Origin: Acidimicrobiaceae bacterium | Lineage (GTDB): Bacteria > Actinomycetota > Acidimicrobiia > Acidimicrobiales > RAAP-2 | Length of the DNA stretch: 9,921 bases | Direction: 5' to 3' | NCBI GenBank assembly: GCA_003152555.1 | Contig: PMAL01000019.1 | Coordinates: forward strand, 143-10,063 | In this document: positions 1 through 5,951 of the stretch, one piece after another | How the letters are laid out: the number at the start of each line of letters is the position of its first letter | How positions within the stretch are numbered: position 1 is the stretch's first letter | Notes under the pieces: model-generated | What the model was told of the DNA's origin: nothing | Seen by the model: only the letters and a program-made list of their open reading frames with translations | The model's database searches: none | Made by a program: the position numbers and the translations under genes

Positions 1-29
1 CCCAAGTTCCGATGGCACTCTTAACTTCT

Positions 30-36
30 AAGGTGG
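30..36 (+). promoter_or_regulatory. Ribosome binding site of thiE
   Basis: AAGGTGG lies 4 nt before the GTG at 41. It supports that GTG as the thiE start, because the encoded protein then begins just before the first beta strand (LYLCVA), as in ThiE proteins. Confidence 0.6.
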
Positions 37-40
37 CGAC

Positions 41-671
41 GTGCCAGATCTCTCCTCGCGACGCCTCTATCTGTGCGTGGCGCACCGAGATGACATGGCA
101 ACCTTCCTTCCCGCGGTGCTGCGAGGCGGAGTGGACATCGTGCAGTTGCGAGAAAAAGAGCTTCCTGACGCGGTACGTCTGGCGACCGGGCGATTCATGG
201 CTTCGATCTGTCGGGAATTCGGCGTGCCCTTCATCATGAACGACTCGCCGGAGTTGGCACTGGAATCCGGCGCCGATGGCGTGCACGTGGGCCAGGACGA
301 CGTCAGCGTGTGACCACTGCCGCGACGTGCTGGGCACCGACGCCGTGGTCGGCCTCTCCACCCACTCATCGCTGGAGTTTGACGATGCCCTCTCCCAACC
401 GGCTACCTATTTCAGTGCCGGGCCAATTGTGCCCACCCCCACCAAGCTCGGCCGTCCCGGCACCGGTGCCGACTACGCCGTGGCCTGTCAAGAGCGAAGC
501 GAGCGACCGGTCTTCGTGACCGGCGGCGTCAGTGCGGAGAATATCGCTCGACTGGTGAGCGCCGGACTTCGCCACTTCGTGGTCGTTCGAGCGATCTGCG
601 ACTCGCCAGATCCCGAAGCGGCGGCACGAACCCTGCGTCGCGCACTCGACGTCGCGCTCGAAAACGTCTAA
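41..671 (+). pseudogene. thiE: Thiamine-phosphate synthase ThiE, frameshifted
   Basis: ThiE joins the thiazole phosphate and pyrimidine pyrophosphate halves of thiamine to give thiamine monophosphate in the cytosol. The first part (41-313, GTG start) has QLREK at residues 35-39, ND at 67-68 and GQDD at 84-87, which form the pyrophosphate/Mg site, then meets TGA at 311-313. Homology resumes without loss in the +1 frame from 312 (DHCRD), with STHS (106-109), GP-PTPTK (127-135), GG (161-162) and VVRAI (181-185). Removing one base at about 311 gives a single 209-residue protein of normal ThiE length. The usual VVSAI serine is Arg here. No other residue appears lost, so the shift is either very recent or a sequence error; programmed +1 slippage at GTG-TGA-C is a weaker option. 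The gene converges on the hydrolase gene and shares its last 4 bases with it. Confidence 0.85.
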
Positions 672-1414
672 CGGTGGCGGTCGAGCCAGCCCAGCAGGGT
701 CGCGACCATGCGCGGGTCGGCTCGCAATTGGTGTCCAGCCCCTTGGATAAGGCGAAGTTCCGCCCGACCGTCGGCGCCGTTGAGTAAATCGCGCGCGTCG
801 GAGACCGGTATTTCCAGGTCATCGGTGCCGTGGCCGATGAGCAGTCGACGCGGAGGAATCTGGGCAACGGCGCCCAGCGGGTCAATCGCCACCACGTCGG
901 CTCGCAGTTCCTCGGGTCCGAGTAGTTCCTTGGGATCAGCGACGACGCCCGCGACCTGGACCGAGCGGTGAAACTCTTCGGGCGCTCCGCACCACGCTGC
1001 TAAGTGGGCCGGCGCCGCAAAGGTCGCAACGCCGTGCACGCGCTCGTCGCCGGCCGCGATGCGCAGCGCCAACGCGCCACCGAAGCCAAAGCCGGCCAAG
1101 GAGATCTGGCGTTCGCCCTGCACCACGCGATTAAGGATCAGTTCGAGGTCACGGCGCCACTGCGTTGCCGAAAAGGTTCCGGTGCTGGTGCCCACGCCCG
1201 ATAGGGTTCCCGTCGCCACCACCCAGCCCGATTCATTCGCCAGGTGCTCGGCCAGTTCGGGCAGCAGTCCGGCCGCTTGACGGCCCATGCCCATCATTCG
1301 CGGCAGACCATGCACGAGGACGAGCACGTGACTGATCAAGGGTCGTGTATCTGAGGTGGCGATCCTCAACTCCAGCAGCGAGTTGCCGCTCGTGAGCTGC
1401 TCGTGGGCGAGCAC
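668..1414 (-). CDS. Alpha/beta-hydrolase-fold protein lacking the nucleophile serine
   Basis: This 248-residue protein has the alpha/beta-hydrolase layout: oxyanion-hole HG at residues 35-36 after a hydrophobic strand (VLVLV), a nucleophile elbow at 108-113, an acid candidate in HGTDD (195-199) and a late His in GAGH (225-228). The elbow reads GFGFGG, so the residue that should be Ser, Cys or Asp is Gly110 (codon GGC). It may therefore be a non-hydrolytic member, or use another residue. The GTG start at 1414 lies 6 nt after the dehydrogenase stop, so the two genes are probably co-transcribed and translationally coupled. No clear Shine-Dalgarno is seen. Its partner suggests acyl-CoA or fatty-acid metabolism, but no substrate can be named. 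The TAG stop overlaps the thiE stop tail to tail. Confidence 0.75.
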   Translation of the reverse strand: MLAHEQLTSGNSLLELRIATSDTRPLISHVLVLVHGLPRMMGMGRQAAGLLPELAEHLANESGWVVATGTLSGVGTSTGTFSATQWRRDLELILNRVVQGERQISLAGFGFGGALALRIAAGDERVHGVATFAAPAHLAAWCGAPEEFHRSVQVAGVVADPKELLGPEELRADVVAIDPLGAVAQIPPRRLLIGHGTDDLEIPVSDARDLLNGADGRAELRLIQGAGHQLRADPRMVATLLGWLDRHR

Positions 1415-1420
1415 GCTAAA

Positions 1421-2536
1421 TCAAATGCCCAGTTGCTGGGCCAGCAGCTCGCGGTGGTAGGCCGGATCGCCCAAGAAGAGCTCGGAGCTCTTGGCGCGCT
1501 TGAAGTACAGGTGCGCGTGGTGCTCCCAGGTGAATCCGATGCCGCCGTGAATCTGAATGTTCTCCGCGGCACAGTGAAAATACGCCTCCGAACAAAACGA
1601 CTTCGCCAGGCTGGCGGCGATGGGCAGTTCATCATTGCGCTCCTGCGCGGCCCACGCGGCGTAGTACGCGGCGGACTTGGCCGACTCCACGTCGAGCAAC
1701 ATGTCCGCGCACTTGTGCTTGATTGCTTGGAACGAACCGATGGGGCGGCCGAACTGCACGCGATTCTTCGCGTACTCCACGGCATTGTTGAGTACGCGCT
1801 GTGCACCGCCCACTTGCTCGGCCGCTAGCGCCGCGACGGCCACTTGCATCGTCGTTTCGAGTCCCTCTAGTGCTGCGCCCTCAATACCAACGAGCGTGGC
1901 GGGCGCGTCTCTTAGTTCAATGCGACTCTGCTTGCGCGTCTGGTCCATCGTGGGCAGCGACTCGCGGGTGACGCCCGACGCGTCACCCTGTATCGCAAAG
2001 AGCGAAAGGCCCTTGTCGGTGATGGCCGGCACAAAGATCACCGACGCCAGGTTGCCGTCGGTGACGTAGTTGCGCACGCCACTCACAACCCATCCATCGC
2101 CGGACTTCTTGGCCGTGGTGGAGGTCGTATTGAGATTCCAGTCACCGGTGTCGTCGGTGAGCGCGACGGTCGCGATGGTCTCGCCCGAGGCAATACCCGG
2201 CAAGTACGTCGCGTGATCCGCCTCACTGCCCACGAAGATAACCGCGTTGGCCGCGAGCGCCACCGTAGAGAAGTACGGCGAACAAAAGAGGTTGGCGCCC
2301 ATCTCTTCAAAGACCACGTAGAGCTCAACCGGACCGTAGCCCTGACCGCCAAACTTCTCGGCGATCCCGAGACCCTGCAGCGCCAGTTCGTTGGCCATCT
2401 GACTCCAGACGGCGGGGTCGTAACCCTCCTGCGTCGCCATGAGACGGCGCACTTCGCTCTCGGGAGATTTCTCGTCCAAGAAGCGCTTGACCATCTTGCG
2501 CAGTTCCTCTTGTTCTTCGCTGAAACCAAAGTTCAT
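1421..2536 (-). CDS. Acyl-CoA dehydrogenase family protein (FadE-like)
   Basis: This 371-residue FAD-dependent acyl-CoA dehydrogenase would belong to beta-oxidation or a related acyl-CoA pathway. It has the N-terminal helical domain (FSEEQEELRKMV), the middle beta domain with VSGVRNYVTDG (151-161), and the C-terminal helical domain with RVQFGRPIGSFQAIKH (259-274) and IQIHGGIGFTWEHH (327-340), the flavin-contacting signatures. Hand alignment shows no catalytic Glu at either usual place: the MCAD Glu376 position is Leu355 (ELFLGD) and the isovaleryl-CoA dehydrogenase Glu254 position is Ala233. The length and the AAEQVGGAQ segment resemble the non-catalytic partner subunit of heterotetrameric mycobacterial FadE pairs (FadE26/FadE27 type), but no partner gene is here. 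The ATG at 2536 follows AGAAGGA (2542-2548) at 5 nt. It is the first gene of a unit with the hydrolase-fold gene. Confidence 0.92.
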   Translation of the reverse strand: MNFGFSEEQEELRKMVKRFLDEKSPESEVRRLMATQEGYDPAVWSQMANELALQGLGIAEKFGGQGYGPVELYVVFEEMGANLFCSPYFSTVALAANAVIFVGSEADHATYLPGIASGETIATVALTDDTGDWNLNTTSTTAKKSGDGWVVSGVRNYVTDGNLASVIFVPAITDKGLSLFAIQGDASGVTRESLPTMDQTRKQSRIELRDAPATLVGIEGAALEGLETTMQVAVAALAAEQVGGAQRVLNNAVEYAKNRVQFGRPIGSFQAIKHKCADMLLDVESAKSAAYYAAWAAQERNDELPIAASLAKSFCSEAYFHCAAENIQIHGGIGFTWEHHAHLYFKRAKSSELFLGDPAYHRELLAQQLGI

Positions 2537-2582
2537 GACGATCCTTCTTCTGTCCTACTGGCAAGTAATGCCGTCCGTAGCG

Positions 2583-2610
2583 AGATTACAGGCAGTTGGC
2601 CGAGGTTCAA
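2583..2610 (-). promoter_or_regulatory. Candidate promoter of the acyl-CoA dehydrogenase unit
   Basis: On the minus strand, TTGAAC (2605-2610) and TAATCT (2583-2588) are separated by 16 nt and fit a housekeeping-type -35/-10 pair (TTGACA / TANNNT). Transcription would start near 2576, leaving a leader of about 40 nt with the AGAAGGA ribosome site. The -35 overlaps the stop codon of the TnpB-like remnant. This was found by eye only. Confidence 0.4.
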
Positions 2611-2765
2611 CTGACGCAGGCTGAAGCCTGCTGGACTCCACCGGCCCGAAGGATGTTACGCGCGGCGTCGAGTGTTCCCAAGTCGAAGTGGCGAGTTGGG
2701 GCCGCATGACTCGGATTCATCTGCCCGGTGGCGGCGACATCGCCCTCTATCGGTCCAACCTGCCT
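2607..2765 (-). pseudogene. Decayed C-terminal end of a TnpB-like (IS200/IS605) gene
   Basis: In this minus-strand frame the stretch LDAARNILRAGG is followed after nine residues by TGA (2607-2609). It closely resembles the D-x-NAA-x-NILRAG end of TnpB/OrfB proteins, just after their zinc ribbon. The open stretch runs back only to an in-frame TGA at 2766-2768, and an ATG at 2720 gives at most 37 residues. The CxxCG zinc-ribbon cysteines are missing and the conserved Asp two residues before NAA appears as Thr, so it would be a dead fragment. A TTCA-loop hairpin overlaps its last codons, as often seen at IS605 right ends. The match is short and could be chance. Confidence 0.4.
2616..2631 (-). 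repeat. Perfect hairpin with TTCA loop
   Basis: Read on the minus strand it is GCAGGC-TTCA-GCCTGC, a perfect 6-bp stem (7 bp if the loop is tightened to 2 nt). No T-run follows, so it is not an intrinsic terminator. It lies 12 nt before the stop of the TnpB-like remnant and a few bases upstream of the candidate dehydrogenase -35. It could be an IS200/IS605 right-end hairpin or an operator. Confidence 0.55.
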
Positions 2766-2829
2766 TCAGCCTTTAGCCGCGTCTCTAGTTGACCGGCGCT
2801 GCCGACACTCGAGGTGGCATTGTTAGACC

Positions 2830-3447
2830 ATGGACAATGTAGAACTCGTTTGGTCTGACTCCGCCGCCGAGGTGTACCGCTTCGTGGTGGGCCCGATCGA
2901 CAACAACGTGTACGTGGTGCGCTGCGTGGCAACGGGTGAAGCCACGTTGATTGACGCCGCGAACGAGCCTGACCGACTACTTCGAGTCGCAAAGCGTTTG
3001 GGCGTCACCTCGGTACTTGAAACCCACGGACACTGGGATCACATCGGCGCCGTAGAACAGGTCCGCGACGCCGGTATCGACGTGTGGGTGCGCGGCGAAG
3101 ACGCGGGCATGTTGCCCGGCTACGACCACCTGCTCGACGACGACACCGTTTTCCAGGTGGGCGAGCTCGGACTGCGAACTATCCACACGCCGGGACACAC
3201 GCCGGGCAGCATCTCCTTCGCGCTCGAAGGTACTCCCCTGCTCTTCACGGGCGACACATTGTTTCCTGGTGGTCCCGGGAACACGACGTTCGAGGGCGGC
3301 GACTTCTCCACCATCATCGAGTCGATTGAACAGCGCTTCTTTCGCGTCTTTGACGACAACACCATTTTCTGGCCCGGCCACGGCAAGGAGTCGACCATCG
3401 GCGCCGAACGTTCGCACCTTGACGAGTGGGTTGAACGCGGCTGGTAG
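2830..3447 (+). CDS. Metallo-beta-lactamase-fold hydrolase (glyoxalase II-like)
   Basis: This 205-residue protein is a complete, probably cytosolic, single-domain MBL-fold enzyme with no signal peptide. The metal ligands are present: H66-x-H68-x-D70-H71 (THGHWDH), H123 in HTPGHTPGS, D142 in LFTGDTLF, and H184 in WPGHG. This full set of dinuclear ligands, together with the GDTLFPGGPGNT segment, matches small hydroxyacylglutathione-hydrolase-like proteins common in actinobacteria. Thioester hydrolysis is likely but the substrate is unknown. An in-frame TAG at 2824 rules out a longer N-terminus, so ATG 2830 is the start. It ends 42 nt before sufC1 on the same strand. It could be co-transcribed with suf, although the gap holds a separate candidate promoter. 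Confidence 0.9.
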   Translation: MDNVELVWSDSAAEVYRFVVGPIDNNVYVVRCVATGEATLIDAANEPDRLLRVAKRLGVTSVLETHGHWDHIGAVEQVRDAGIDVWVRGEDAGMLPGYDHLLDDDTVFQVGELGLRTIHTPGHTPGSISFALEGTPLLFTGDTLFPGGPGNTTFEGGDFSTIIESIEQRFFRVFDDNTIFWPGHGKESTIGAERSHLDEWVERGW

Positions 3448-3454
3448 TCGCCGG

Positions 3455-3482
3455 TTGGCATTTAGAGCGCCGCCGGTAGGCT
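3455..3482 (+). promoter_or_regulatory. Candidate leaderless promoter of sufC1-sufS-sufU
   Basis: TTGGCA (3455-3460, one mismatch to TTGACA) and TAGGCT (3477-3482, TANNNT type) are 16 nt apart. The -10 ends 7 nt before the GTG at 3490, so transcription would begin at or next to the start codon, as in leaderless actinobacterial mRNAs. An alternative reading is that GGTAGG (3475-3480) acts as a ribosome site for a longer transcript. Confidence 0.45.
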
Positions 3483-3489
3483 CGGACCC

Positions 3490-4248
3490 GTGTCCCAGCC
3501 CTTATTAGAACTACGAAATCTCCACGTAGAGGCCGACGGCGCCCCAATACTTCGTGGCATCGATTTAATCGTCAATGAGGGAGAAGTGCACGCCCTGATG
3601 GGACCCAACGGGGCGGGCAAGTCAACGCTAGCCAACGTCGTCATGGGACATCCCGGCTACAAAGTCACCGACGGCGAGATCCTCTTAAAGGGAGAGAACA
3701 TCGCCAGCTGGTCGCCCGACACACGCGCGCGCGCCGGAATCTTTCTCGCCTTCCAGTACCCCGAAGCCATCAGTGGCGTCTCGGTCATTCAGTTCCTGCG
3801 CCAGGCAATCGCCGCACGAAAAGGTCTCGAGGAACTGAGCATCCTTGAAGTGCGGCTCGATCTCGCCGAGTGGATGGACCGGCTCGGCATGGACCCCGCG
3901 TTCGCGGAGCGCCACCTCAACGAAGGCTTCTCCGGCGGCGAACGCAAGCGCAACGAGGTGCTGCAGATGGCGCTCTTGGAGCCGGCCATTGCCTTCCTCG
4001 ACGAAACCGACTCGGGCCTGGACATCGACGCCTTGCGCATCGTGGCGCGTGGCGTACGCACCGTTCGCGATCAGAATCCACTCATGGGCGTGGTCGTCGT
4101 GACGCACTACGTCAAACTCCTTGAGGAGATTGAGCCCAACCAAGTGCACATCTTGGTCGACGGACAGATCGTGCACTCAGCAAACGCGGAACTAGCCCAA
4201 CAGATCGAACTCGACGGCTACGACGCCTGGCGTCCGGTCACCACGTGA
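3490..4248 (+). CDS. sufC: Fe-S assembly ATPase SufC, copy 1
   Basis: SufC is the ABC-type ATPase that drives the SufB/SufD scaffold in Fe-S cluster assembly in the cytosol. This 252-residue copy has every motif: Walker A GPNGAGKST (38-46), Q-loop FQYPEAISGV (Q89), signature FSGGERKRNE (147-156), Walker B ending in AFLDE (catalytic E172), the SGLDIDAL D-loop, and the H-loop His206 (VVTHY). LAFQYP and SGLDIDAL match classical SufC such as the E. coli protein. The GTG at 3490 is chosen from the start of the family homology (LLELRNLHV). It overlaps sufS by 4 nt (GTGA), so the two are translationally coupled. A second, diverged sufC lies at 7337-8065. This copy is the more conventional of the two. 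Confidence 0.95.
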   Translation: MSQPLLELRNLHVEADGAPILRGIDLIVNEGEVHALMGPNGAGKSTLANVVMGHPGYKVTDGEILLKGENIASWSPDTRARAGIFLAFQYPEAISGVSVIQFLRQAIAARKGLEELSILEVRLDLAEWMDRLGMDPAFAERHLNEGFSGGERKRNEVLQMALLEPAIAFLDETDSGLDIDALRIVARGVRTVRDQNPLMGVVVVTHYVKLLEEIEPNQVHILVDGQIVHSANAELAQQIELDGYDAWRPVTT

Positions 4249-5480
4249 CAAGTTTTGACCCCCACTTCGTCCGTCGTGACATTCCGTTACTCGAACGGGT
4301 CATCAACGACCACGCCATCACCTACCTCGACTCGGGAGCGACGTCGCTGCCGCCGCGATGCGTGATCGAGGCCATGACGCGTTACTACGAATTGCGCCAC
4401 GCCAACGTGCACCGTTCGGTCTTCCAGACCGCCAGTGAGGCGACCGCCGCCTACGAAGGGGCGCGCGACCTGACCGCTCGGTTTATCAATGCGCCGGGCG
4501 GCGCCGAAGAGGTGGTCTTCACCAAGAACACGACCGAGTCGTTCAATCTGCTCGCCAAATCGTGGGGTTGGGCCAACCTGCACGACGGTGACGTCGTGCT
4601 GCTCAGTGAAATGGAGCATCACGCCAATATCGTGCCGTGGTTCCAGTTGCGCGAAGAGCGCGGTATTGAAGTTCGATTCATTCCGGTGACTGACGAATAT
4701 CGCCTCGACCTCTCTCACTTGGACGAACTACTCAACAACGTCAAGTTGGTGTCGGTGACCGCTATGTCCAACGTGTTGGGCACTATCAATCCCGTTCGTG
4801 AACTCGCGGTCGCGGCCCACGGTGTCGGCGCGTTGATCGCCATTGACGGTGCCCAATCAATCGCCCACGGGCCCACCGATGTGGTTGACCTCGACATTGA
4901 CTTCTTGGCTTTTTCTGCTCACAAGATGTTGGGTCCAACGGGAATCGGCGTCTTCTGGACCCGCGCCGAACTGCTCAACGAGATGCCGCCGTTTCTTGGC
5001 GGTGGCGGCATGATCGCCGACGTGCGACTCGACGGCTACACCCCCGCCAACGGACCGACCCGATTTGAAGCCGGTACTCCGCCGATCGCCGAAGCGGTCG
5101 GACTCGGCGCCGCGGTACGTTATCTCCAGGGCTTGGGCATGGCCAACATCGACGCCCACGAAGAGAACCTGACACGTGACGCCCTGCAACGACTGGAAGA
5201 CCAGTTCGCCGGACGCGTGCGCGTCATTGGCCCGAACAACGTAGTCAATCGCGGAGCGGTCGTCAGCCTCGATGTGGAGGGCGTGCACGCCCACGACGTG
5301 GCCCAGGTGCTCGACCAATTCGGCGTCTGTGTGCGCCCGGGTCACCACTGCGCGAAGCCGTTGATGCGACGCTTCGGACTCAGCGCCACGGTGCGTGTCT
5401 CCTACGGGCCCTACTCGCTCGCACAAGACACCGACGTATTGCTCGAGGCACTCGAGCACGCCGTAAAGATGTTTGGCTAG
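4245..5480 (+). CDS. sufS: Cysteine desulfurase SufS
   Basis: SufS is a PLP-dependent enzyme that removes sulfur from L-cysteine, forming alanine and a persulfide on its active-site Cys, which it passes to SufU. The 411-residue protein has His126 (MEHHAN, stacks on PLP), D201 and Q204 (IDGAQS), the PLP lysine K227 (FSAHKMLG), the conserved FEAGTPPI (274-281) and the catalytic C369 in RPGHHCAKPLM. The RxGHHCAxPLM environment marks a type II (SufS/CsdA) desulfurase rather than IscS. The usual RAGHHC alanine is Pro365. The length is typical. Its GTG start lies within the last codons of sufC1 (4-nt overlap), and sufU follows 3 nt after its stop, so the three form one operon. Confidence 0.96.
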   Translation: MTSFDPHFVRRDIPLLERVINDHAITYLDSGATSLPPRCVIEAMTRYYELRHANVHRSVFQTASEATAAYEGARDLTARFINAPGGAEEVVFTKNTTESFNLLAKSWGWANLHDGDVVLLSEMEHHANIVPWFQLREERGIEVRFIPVTDEYRLDLSHLDELLNNVKLVSVTAMSNVLGTINPVRELAVAAHGVGALIAIDGAQSIAHGPTDVVDLDIDFLAFSAHKMLGPTGIGVFWTRAELLNEMPPFLGGGGMIADVRLDGYTPANGPTRFEAGTPPIAEAVGLGAAVRYLQGLGMANIDAHEENLTRDALQRLEDQFAGRVRVIGPNNVVNRGAVVSLDVEGVHAHDVAQVLDQFGVCVRPGHHCAKPLMRRFGLSATVRVSYGPYSLAQDTDVLLEALEHAVKMFG

Positions 5481-5483
5481 CAC

Positions 5484-5951
5484 ATGTCGAATCTCGAGGA
5501 CCTCTACCGCGAAATCATTCTCGATCACTACCGATCACCGCGAAATCGGGGAGAATTGCCGTCGCCGCCCGCGCAACGCGTGGAAGGATTCAACCCTCTT
5601 TGCGGCGACGAGATCGTTGTCTATCTCAACATTGAAGACGGCGTGCTCACCGACATCAAGCTGACGGGACAGGGTTGCTCGATCTCGCAGGCCTCGTCAT
5701 CGATGATGAGTAGCGCCGTCAAGGGAAAGTCACTCGAACAGGTCCGCGACGCCATCACCTCGTTCAAGCAGCTCATGACGGTGCACGCCTCAACGCTGCA
5801 AGAAAATGGCCAACCGGTCGAGGCCGACCTGCGATCCCTCGGCGAACTCGCCGCGCTCCAGGGCGTCGTTAAATTCCCGGTGCGTATCAAGTGCGCCACA
5901 CTGGCGTGGAACACGCTCAGCCAGGGACTCGACGACCAACTCTCGAACTAG
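5484..5951 (+). CDS. sufU: Fe-S assembly sulfur-transfer protein SufU
   Basis: SufU is the zinc-containing sulfur acceptor that relays sulfur from SufS to the SufBCD scaffold in Gram-positive bacteria. This 155-residue protein shows the three conserved Cys and one Asp: C40 and D42 in NPLCGDE, C65 in GQGCSISQASSSMM, and C137 in FPVRIKCATLAW. The segment between C65 and C137 is long, as in SufU and unlike IscU. It begins with ATG 3 nt after the sufS stop, so it is expressed with SufS, its partner. No SufT (PaaD-like) gene follows, unlike many actinobacterial suf operons. Its TAG stop (5949-5951) interlocks with that of the convergent LCP gene in the tetranucleotide CTAG. Confidence 0.95.
   Translation: MSNLEDLYREIILDHYRSPRNRGELPSPPAQRVEGFNPLCGDEIVVYLNIEDGVLTDIKLTGQGCSISQASSSMMSSAVKGKSLEQVRDAITSFKQLMTVHASTLQENGQPVEADLRSLGELAALQGVVKFPVRIKCATLAWNTLSQGLDDQLSN

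Larger units (their letters stand above)
2537..2829. other. Intergenic region between divergent dehydrogenase and MBL genes
   Basis: This 293-nt stretch is the only long gap in the window. It holds the dehydrogenase ribosome site and candidate promoter on the minus strand, the TTCA-loop hairpin and the TnpB-like remnant. Toward the MBL gene, GAGGTGG (2811-2817) lies 12 nt before its ATG, rather far for a ribosome site. TTGACC (2789-2794) could be a -35, but I find no matching -10. No RNA gene or intact reading frame is evident. Confidence 0.6.

Noticed and set aside
1..31. Possible tail of an upstream gene (one frame stops with TAA at 29-31)
   Set aside because: Only ten codons are present and no family is recognisable; such a stop is expected by chance.
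1403..1828. Long plus-strand open frame opposite the acyl-CoA dehydrogenase
   Set aside because: It lies fully antisense to a well-conserved gene, has no family features, and its composition is explained by high GC.
4857..5528. 223-codon minus-strand open frame opposite sufS
   Set aside because: It is antisense to the C-terminal half of SufS, where all conserved residues are on plus, and the His/Val/Gly-rich translation has no recognisable domain.
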